From positions 2,418,001 through 2,482,000 of the forward strand of contig CM066301.1 of NCBI GenBank assembly GCA_033807695.1: a stretch of 64,000 nucleotides of DNA, read 5' to 3'. The position numbers and the translations under genes were made by a program. The DNA comes from Daedaleopsis sinensis (taxonomy: Eukaryota > Basidiomycota > Agaricomycetes > Polyporales > Polyporaceae). Shown here piece by piece: positions 56,175 to 64,000 of this stretch. Position 1 is the stretch's first letter. The number at the start of each line of letters is the position of its first letter. Under the pieces are notes generated by a model. The model made no database searches, was not told where the DNA came from, and saw only the letters and a program-made list of their open reading frames with translations.

Positions 56175-58937
56175 CTAATCGCTCAGAATGGCTTGGACTA
56201 CGTTCGCGACGCGCAGCTGTCTGAGGTCTGTATAGGTCTACAGGTGCGAAAGTGTGCATGAGTTGCCGTATCCACGGTGGAGGGCGCGATACATACCTGT
56301 CCGCATCCAACGAAGATGATGGGCTGTCCAGTGACGTATGTCATTGACAGTGCAGCGCCGACCTGGTATGGAGAACCGCAAGGAGGGCAACTGAGCTATC
56401 TGCCGCCAACGTGACGAAGGGAAACGCGCGGACGCCAGCCTACCTTGTCGTCAACAGTATCCCACTTGGTGACGAGCATTCCGTCGATACCGCGCTCCTG
56501 TACACCAGATGCGGCCGAGAAGTCGCGAAGCGCGCGATCGAATTTCGTGAGCTGGTCGACCGCCTCGTTTCCCACCAACGCTTCGCCGACGAAGATGATC
56601 TTGTCTGGGTTGTTCGTCGCGACAAGCTGTGTGAAACAAAATTCAGTACGCTCATCTTTACCCTGCATCCAAGGAACAACAAATTGCGGGCATAGTAGAA
56701 CTGCGGGACGCATCGCACCTTCGCGAGAGCGCGCATGAGGGGCTAAATGATGACAATCAGCGACCAGGTCATTCAGCGATGCAGCGGCACTGTCGTACCT
56801 CGTTGTCTTGCATACGCCCAGCGGTATCAATGAGGACAACGTCGAAGTCGTTGTCGCGACCTTCACGGTCGAGACATATTAAGGACAGGATGACAGTGCA
56901 GGTGGCAGTAACACATACCGTAAGCGATAGCTTCTTTTGCAATGCCAGCGGCGTCCTTCCCGTACCCGCGCTCGTACAATTCAACGCGCCCTTTGCTGTT
57001 CGTTGCTCCATCAACACCGAGCATGCCGAGGTTACGGACATGGACGCGGAGCTGTTCCACAGCACCACTCCTGAATTCAAGGTCATCAATGGTTCGTCGG
57101 GGTGGTTTCGTGCAACGTACCGGAACGTATCACACGCAGCGATGAGAACTCGGAAGCCGTTCTGTATGAGCCAGAAGCAAACTTTCGACAAATTTGTACT
57201 TTTCCCAACGCCGTTCACACCAACGAACGTGATACTGTAGGGCAATCTCTGCTGCGAGGCGGCTACGGGCGTTGATAGCTTCGTGCGGATAGATAACAGG
57301 AGGTCCGTCGAAGTCTTTGGCGTAAGTATGCGTGTAATCGAGTTGGCAAGCGCCTGTCGAACAGCTGAAGTAGTGCCTTGAGAAGTGCGTCAGTATCCAG
57401 ATGAACAGACTGGTAGAAGATTGATATTGAAGACATACTTTGGAAACCGCCGACCTTCTTGCCCACGAGGGACTGTCCAACGTCTTCACAAACCTTCTCA
57501 GAAATCTCTTTGGCGACATTTTTCTTCATGAGATGCTGCTTCATCGCCTCTAACACTGGCTTGAGATCCTCGTCTGTGAGAACCTTCGAGCCAGTGAGAC
57601 GAGCGAATATGGAGCCTAGTGCTCCAAGAGATCCAGATGCCGGTTTAGCATCTTGTGATCCCTTCTTCAAGACCTCAGCGATGACGTCGTCGGCGTTCTT
57701 ATCGCCTTGAGTGGAAAACTCCCAGTCTTTGACCTCATACAGGCCGTCTTGGGTGCGAGACCCAAGGGAGCTATTATCAACTAGAGCAGACAGATCTAGG
57801 GTGCTCTGGTTGGCATCGGACGCCGCGCTGTCATAGCTATAATCCAGAGAGGCCATGTCCGACTCGGTCGGCACGGCATCACCCCATTTGCGTTGTGTCT
57901 TGGCCTTGGTCTTGCGCTTGGACATGGACGTGGTCTCGGAGCTGCGGTAGGACACGATTAGAATGGAAATAATGGCAATTGGACGCAAAGGGGGAACAAC
58001 GCACTCGGAACCGGGAAGACTTTCTCTTCCGCTGCCAACTTCCGTACGACCACGTCCACGCCGGCCCGGCTGACCACCCCGTCCGCGGAGTCTGTTTTTG
58101 AGGGCTTGCACGTTCCGCGCTATCTGTTCTTCGTCCTGCACTTCCGCATTGGACTCAGAGGGTACTAGACATATTTGGTATGACGGGACTATTCATGACG
58201 GTGAAGTGCCTTGATCCGACTCACTTGTACTACCGTCCTCCGCTGGAGGCGTCACGTCGACTGCAGGCCGAAGAGGATGCGAAGTGCGCGTGCGCCTTTC
58301 CTACTCACCGATCGGGTCAACATGAGCATATGGAGAGATTGAATGACCGTACTTGCGCGGCTCTGTCCTCGAGACCACGGAGGAGCTTGTCAAACACTGC
58401 ATCCCAGCCGTCGAATGCCTTTCGGAAATCCCAAGACGTCAATGTGTCCGCCGAGGAAGAGAGCTTTGCGGCGCTAGTGACATGAAGTGAAGCAACGAAT
58501 GTAGCCAGGAAGGGCTGGAAGAGCTTGACAAAAAGAGTCTTGAGAGCTAGAAGCAGTTCATCGACATACGTGAGCTGCAGGATCCGCTGATACGCCACCT
58601 AGGCAATCGATGGAGGAGTCAATACGGACAACAGAGAACGATAGAATGGTACGCACGACGAATATCAGCTCGAGGTCATTAACGAACGTCCACTTGACCG
58701 CATAGCCATCTTTCTCGTACTTTCCATCCGAGCTGCGGCCTTCGATAAGAGCTTCGCGGACTAGGGAATTGACGGGCGAGGTGGAGGATGCTGCGGTATG
58801 GGATGCTGCAGGAGTGAAGGAACGAGACCAGAGTACGACGCCGCCTGAACAGCCAAGACGACAGTCAGCAGTGGGCCCGAGGAGAGAGGAAGGGGAATGA
58901 GCGTGCCCTTGTGTGAGATGGAGCAGTGGTCGAGCAT
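56175..58937 (-). CDS. SRP101: Signal recognition particle receptor subunit alpha
   Basis: GTPase on the ER membrane that docks SRP-ribosome complexes. The N-terminal SRX longin-like domain reads MLDHCSISHKGGVVLWSRSF, KWTFVNDLELIFVVAYQR and LTYVDELLLALKTLF. A charged linker (SRGRRG-like RLRGRGGQPGRRGRGR, SKRKTKAKTQRKWGDAVP) follows. The NG domain has helical N part (VLEAMKQHLMKKNVAKEISE), P-loop TFVGVNGVGKSTNLSKV, AACDTFRSGAVEQLRVH, VVLIDTAGRMQDNEPLM, TKWDTVDDKVGAALSM and the C-terminal GQTYTDLRQLRVANVVQAIL. Most junctions keep frame to the TAG at 56177..56175. Two points are unsettled: exon 1 ends at a GC-type donor (58907), and the step from the exon ending at 58353 to the PPAEDG exon (about 58263) does not close in frame with standard signals. 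Confidence 0.92.
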
Positions 58938-59339
58938 GGTAGGAGGAGGAGGGAGGAGGAGGACAAGGTGAGCGCGGCGAGCGCGTCGACGAGGATCCCG
59001 CTTGGCGCCCAAGATCGCGATCTCAGTAGAAGCGCGCCCTCTTCTTACCAGATGCGTCGCGGATGCGTCCGAGTCAACGCTCCACGTTCAGTACGCTCGG
59101 GTCGAACAGCATGGTCGCCCGTGTTCGACTGTCGAACGAGGCGGCCTGGCCCCCACATATATATAAACCCTCCATCGACGCCGTCGTCCGCTATCTTTCC
59201 ATCCCCTTTCCTTCCAACGTCACCCAACCTATATCTTCAACTTGTAGCTCAAGCCTGCCAGTGAATCATCTTACTTGTCGTTCAAGGTCCGTATACCGTC
59301 TCTGCTACACCGTTCTACTCCACGCTAAAATATTTTCAG
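58938..59339. promoter_or_regulatory. Shared promoter of SRP receptor alpha and Argonaute, with TATA box
   Basis: 402 bp between two start codons. A clear ATATATATAAA lies at 59157-59167, about 175 bp before the Argonaute ATG. TTTTCAG directly precedes that ATG and a GTCCGT occurs at 59287, so a 5'-UTR intron is likely. Confidence 0.6.
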
Positions 59340-62300
59340 ATGGAGCGAAGACCAATTCAAGTAACTACGAATTCTTTTGAGATCACCGCGCTCCCTCGGG
59401 AACCGTACTTTCATTTCGATGGTAAGCCATCATGTTCTGTCTCCTGAATGTTCCCCACAAGGCTGACTGTTCTGTTCGATAGTCGGTGAGTCTCTGCTAC
59501 ATGGCTTCGTAATGTTACAGTAGGATCTTATGCTGCGATGCAGAGATCAACCCGCCTAGCCTGATCAAGAACAAGAACTACGAGATCATCGGACGTCTCG
59601 TCGCAGACAATGCCACAACGTTCAACCCTCGTCCTGTCTACGACGGGAGGAAGAACTTGTTTTGCAAGCGCGATATTCCGAGCGGATCGGTAAATACATC
59701 TCTCAACCGAGTGTCCGTCCGCGATATTGACAGCCCAATTATCAGTACGACGTCTACATGAGACGTGATCGGTCCAGGGGGCCTACCCATAGCGTGGTTA
59801 TCAAGCGAGTGAGCATCATCGACCCTCGGTACGTACAGTATGCTTCCATCTCCCGCTACGCATCGTGTGTTCTCACAACTCCAATATAGAGATGTCCAGA
59901 AGCTCACGCGCCGACGCGAGCATGGCGACAATACAGAGCAAAACGCCATGTCTCTGAACCTGCTTCAATTGATCGTGCGCCAAGCAGCCAACATGCGACA
60001 TCGGTTCCCTGACGACGCTCGATCATTTTACATCGAGACGAACTCAAGGGATCTTGGGATAGGATTGTCAGCTTGGCGTGGCTTCTTCCAGTGAGTGGTC
60101 ACCGGTCATGGATTATAGGTGTCTCGGATATCTGCTAATAACTCATTCAACTTACTAGGAGTGTTCGCCCTACAATGGGCCGGCTCATCGTCAACATTGA
60201 CGTCTCTCATGCCATGATGTAAGTGCTCGGAACTCCGTGTATTATAATCACTAACACAAACCGCATGTCCAGATACACTCCTAGTCCCCTGATCGACACT
60301 ATGTTCCAAGTTCTGGATGTGCCACGAGACCGCAGGAACGTTCGAGACCTGCAAGATCTCGATCGCACCAAGATGACTCGCCTGAGGACCTTCCTCAAAG
60401 GCGTCCACATCGTGCCCACGGTGTCGCCTCGCATGCGTTCGAGACCAATTTCAGACCTCGTGGTCGCCGCTGCGTTGCAAGAGTTCGACAAGGACGGGGA
60501 GCGCATCACCGTCAAGGTAGGCTTTCCGTCAATTTTATTATACTCACTAGTTCATGGTTGGTATTAATCATCACGCATTTATTTAGAGACACTTCGAATC
60601 GAAGTACAACGTTCAGGTTCGGTTCCCTCAACTGCTTGGCGTAAGAATTGGGAAAACCGCGATCATCCCTGCGGAGTTCTGCAAGATTGTACCTGGCCAA
60701 GTGTATCGCAAGAAGATCACGTCCCCTCAAGCGCAGAAGGCCTTCCTCGAGTTCGCGACTCAGAAGCCGGATGCGCGCATCAACATGATCACCAGTGCGG
60801 TTCGTGATGGTGTATGTGTTCTATTTCTCACCTTGTTGCCAATGTACTAAGTCGCCCTGCCTAAGATTTTCGACTACGCAACATCGGATTTCATGCGCGA
60901 CGCTGGCATGAACATCGGAACGAACCCGATGGGCATTCAAGGTCACCTCCTCCAACCGCCGCCCATCAAGTACGGTCCAGGATCACAGGTGAGAACCGTA
61001 AACTAAACATCTTGCCATTCTATTTACTCACGCACCCGTCACTTCGTCATAGCCGCAAGTGCCTGACAAGGGCGCCTGGAACGTCGTTGGAAAGCGATTC
61101 TTGCGACCTGGGAAGCTCGCCAACTGGGGCGTCGTAGTGTTCGACAACAGGGCCAACCCTCAGCAGGTACAAACCTTCGTCAGCACTCTTGTGAGAAACA
61201 TGACAAGGCTTGGTTAGTGTCGACTTTTGTATGCCCTCAGCTGCTACATTATGCTAACGACACAATTCACAGGAATGAGTAAGCAGTGACCCTCCGAAGT
61301 TTGTGATCAAGCTCTTATAGCGCAACAGATGTTCCTCTCACCACACCGCCAATCAGTTTTGGGAAGACCAGTGGAGCAGCTCAAGTTGAGACTGTAAGCT
61401 GACAGATTAGGTCGAGTTTACGTTGTTTGACGCTCATATGGGTTTTCAGTCTCTCAATGACGCCGGCGAGGAGATGTTCCGGCTTCACAGTCGGTCATAT
61501 GGGGAACCACAGCTCCTTTTGATTTTTCTCCCTAGCAGCGCTGCAGATATTCGTCGAGCCGTCAAACACTGGGGCGACTGCAAGAGAGGAGTGATCACAC
61601 AATGCATCGTGAGTACTACTTATTCCTCACTGTTCACACAGTATATTCAATCACTTATGTTTGCTATCAGAAAGCCGGGAAGTGGGAGCGTTGCAACGAT
61701 CAATACTGCAACAATGTTGCACTTAAGTAAGTCCCATGAAGGCAGCTCCCTTGTCTCAGACTCGCTTATGAGGTTAATTCCAGGATCAATGCACGTATTG
61801 GGGGAACCAACTCGTCTATCGACGTCCCTCAGGTTCACAACCACGTCCTAAAAGACTCAATGATCATTGGTATGTGAAACAATCAATCGTTCATAGTCAC
61901 CTTACCTCCTGACCGACCGCATGTATCAGGTGCCGATGTCGGCCACCCTGCTCCCGGCGTGAAACACAGGCCTTCTGTCACCGGACTGGTTGCTACCGTC
62001 GATCCGGACGTCAGCATCATGGCGTCCGCCGCAAGCGTGCAACGTCCGCGCTTGGAGATTATCCAGGACCTTCGGCAGATGATCATGGTAAGCGATACGC
62101 AGTTTTCAAGAAGTCTGTTACTCACATTCTTACTCGTTCGCCATTCTCACAGACTTCACTCACTGCTTGGCGCCAGTGGAGGGCCCACAACATTCCGGGC
62201 TACCGGGAGAATCAAGTTCCTCCTCGCAAGATCATATTCTACCGAGATGGCGTGAGTGAGGGGGAGTACGCACAGGTGATCCAGCACGAAATCCCACTCA

Positions 62301-63295
62301 TCAAAGGTATAATCCGGAGCTCCTTCACGAGCCGCGACCGAAGCTGATATATAAACCTTTGATGCAGAGGCATTCCGTGCCACAGGTATGCCCGAAAATC
62401 TTTGGCCCAAGGTACTGTTCATTGTGGTCGGCAAACGGTCAGCCCAGTCTCGTCATCGTTGCGTGGGCGATATGATATCTAACGACTCTTCATCTAGCCA
62501 CCACGTCCGGTTCTTCCCTCAGCAGTGCGTATCCGTTACTCTTCCCCCTCGAAGTGATGCTAACTCTTACTCTCGTGCAGCCCCCGGGACGCCGACAGGT
62601 CGGGCAACTGCCCTGCTGGCCTGCTGGTCGACAGGGAAATCACGAACCCTCACTACGAGGACTTCTATCTCCAGTCGCACGGTGGGCTGCTCGGAAGTAT
62701 GTATTGCTCGCAGCCGTTCTTTGCATTCGCAGCACACTCACGGCGACCGATGTTGTTTGTACAGCTAGCCGACCAAGCCACTATGTGATCCTTATGAACG
62801 AGACACCGCTCACTAAGGAACAGTGCGTATGACCCTCAACCTTACTACGTCTGTCTGTCACCTTGTCCTAACAGCGTACCGTATGCAAACAGGGTCCAAA
62901 CGCTCACCTTCCATCTTTGCCACACGTATGCGAGTGCTACCCGCTCGGTCTCCATCCCCGCTCCCGTCTACTGTGAGCCCCGTGATCTCTACTCACTCCT
63001 CGTTCTCCCGCGATGTGATTTCTGACAAAACTTTATGCCCTGCAGATGCCGACGTGCGTCCGATATTTTTACTGCTGGCTGTTTCTCATTATAGCCTATC
63101 ATGGAGAACCTGCACTGATCATGTTTCTTGTGCTTACAGAAGATCTGCTCTCGCCTCGAATTCCACTGCGAGGACGGCGCGTCGCTCAGCGACACGGCGT
63201 CGAACGTGACCGGCGACACGGCCGAATTCGACTTGGAGTACTGGCGAGGGATATTCAAGGACTCTAAACTCGCTAAAAACAACTATTTCCTGTGA
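59340..63295 (+). CDS. AGO: Argonaute protein (RNA-silencing effector)
   Basis: Small-RNA-guided RNA-binding protein and possible slicer. Start MERRPIQVTTNSFEITALPR. Domains in order: N (YFHFDVEINPPSLIKNKNYE), L1 (SAWRGFFQSVRPTMGRLIV), PAZ (FPQLLGVRIGKTAIIPAEFC), MID (LLLIFLPSSAADIRRAVKHW) and PIWI (IIGADVGHPAPGVKHRPSV, KIIFYRDGVSEGEYAQVI, VGKRHHVRFFPQ). The end is CEDGASLSDTA...LAKNNYFL. Catalytic acids: Asp in GADVGHP, Asp in YRDGVSE and Asp in YYADKICSR, where animals have His. At least 20 exons; exon 2 is 3 nt (59483-59485) and the YAD exon is 8 nt (63046-63053). Around 61213-61320 a possible 6-nt exon (61273-61278) does not close in frame with the next, so that junction is uncertain. A broken copy of the 3' end lies at 7035-8440. 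Confidence 0.95.
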
Positions 63296-64000
63296 TTCTC
63301 CGCAACTCTATGGACGCGACCTCTACTCGCGGCATCTCCGCTCGCTGTTGGCTGGCATCGTTGGGCTTGTCTGCTTCGTTTCCCCTCTGCTGTAGTAGTC
63401 CCTGTTGTACGATAGATCTCGCGCCTCGCACGCCTCCTGTACTTTCCGTTGTGTCGATCATGTAGCCCACTGCTCAAGTTTTGATGTTTCATAGCCAGAA
63501 TGTATTTGTGATTTACGTGTGCTCACTGCTCGTGCTATCGGCGATAGGAGGCATATGGACGTTGACTGTCACCGCAACACTGCGTCTTGACGCCTCTGAC
63601 TGCGAAACTCCGAGTTGTGCGCCCATAGAAGCGTGCTTCTGTCCGCACGCATAGATGCATCGCTGGCGGCCTTGCTTGCCACTACTACCTACCTTGTCGA
63701 GTTACGAAGCCTGCGGTTCAAAATTCGTTTTGAGGTACGTATATCCTGCTTGCCATAACTGGCATGGCGGCGGTACCTGACTGCATCATGATTTCACATG
63801 ATCAAGTAGCCTCGACCGGTAGCATTAATACTATACCCGCGCGACCAACCTCATCAAACGCGCTCGACGCCGTCAGCCACGTCTCCACACTGCGACTTTG
63901 TTCGTACCAAGCCACAAGTCGCGCTATCCTTCAGCCCACTGCGACTCAGCCACCCGCGTTGACTCAGAGTACCCGTAGAACGCGCGGTAAGTTGTAGACG
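63296..64000. other. 3' flank of Argonaute and unassigned right edge
   Basis: About 63296-63630 is the source of the flanking parts of the pseudogene copy. An open frame from 63764 to 63997 (MAAVPDCIMISHDQVAS...) may belong to a gene outside the window, but nothing confirms it. Confidence 0.4.

Overview
The window is nuclear DNA of a filamentous basidiomycete, most likely a wood- or litter-decaying member of the Agaricomycetes. It is GC-rich, and most genes are cut by many short introns (about 50-60 nt) with GT-AG and occasional GC-AG borders. Pyrimidine-rich stretches precede many start codons. The gene set includes a hydroxyquinol-type intradiol dioxygenase, a GH43 exo-beta-1,3-galactanase with a CBM35 and a membrane-anchored pepsin-like protease. 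Coordinates below were built by hand from reading frames and splice signals; the exon structures keep frame unless stated.

Layout. 0.4-6.7 kb: aromatic ring-cleavage dioxygenase (-), SFT2 (+), mitochondrial-type glyoxalase II (-), and a single-pass membrane protein (+). 7.0-8.4 kb: a degenerate, rearranged copy of the 3' end of an Argonaute gene. 8.7-23.5 kb: penta-EF-hand protein (-), a TA-flanked MITE, HAD-like hydrolase (+), QCR10 (-) head-to-head with NOP16 (+), a Zn2Cys6 transcription factor (+), a 3.3-kb repeat-rich gene-free stretch, and a zinc-ribbon protein (+). 23.7-38 kb: aspartic protease (-), YPT1 (+), cyclin L-like (-) head-to-head with an RS-rich protein (+), a small unknown gene (-), PDX1/SNZ (-), and GH43-CBM35 (+).

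40.7-51.0 kb is the most striking part. A mitochondrial ribosomal protein gene (mL49/IMG2, minus strand) is cut in one exon by a 9.5-kb KDZ-superfamily DNA transposon. The element has 782-bp terminal inverted repeats and a perfect 8-bp target duplication. It carries a transposase and three further genes of its own. Removing the element and one duplication copy restores the mL49 reading frame, so the insertion is recent.

51.6-64 kb: a nuclear-type Ser/Pro-rich protein (+), a 3.8-kb gene-free stretch, SRP receptor alpha (-) head-to-head with a full Argonaute gene (+), and an unassigned right edge. The Argonaute gene is built with very small exons (3 nt and 8 nt). The 8-nt exon encodes the last residue of the slicer tetrad, and the same exon is still recognisable in the broken copy at 7 kb.

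Most genes are housekeeping: vesicle traffic (SFT2, YPT1), protein targeting (SRP receptor), respiration (QCR10, mL49), ribosome assembly (NOP16), vitamin B6 (PDX1) and methylglyoxal detoxification (glyoxalase II). They do not form one pathway. The non-routine content is the KDZ element with its cargo, the Argonaute gene with its permuted pseudogene copy, and the many micro-exons.
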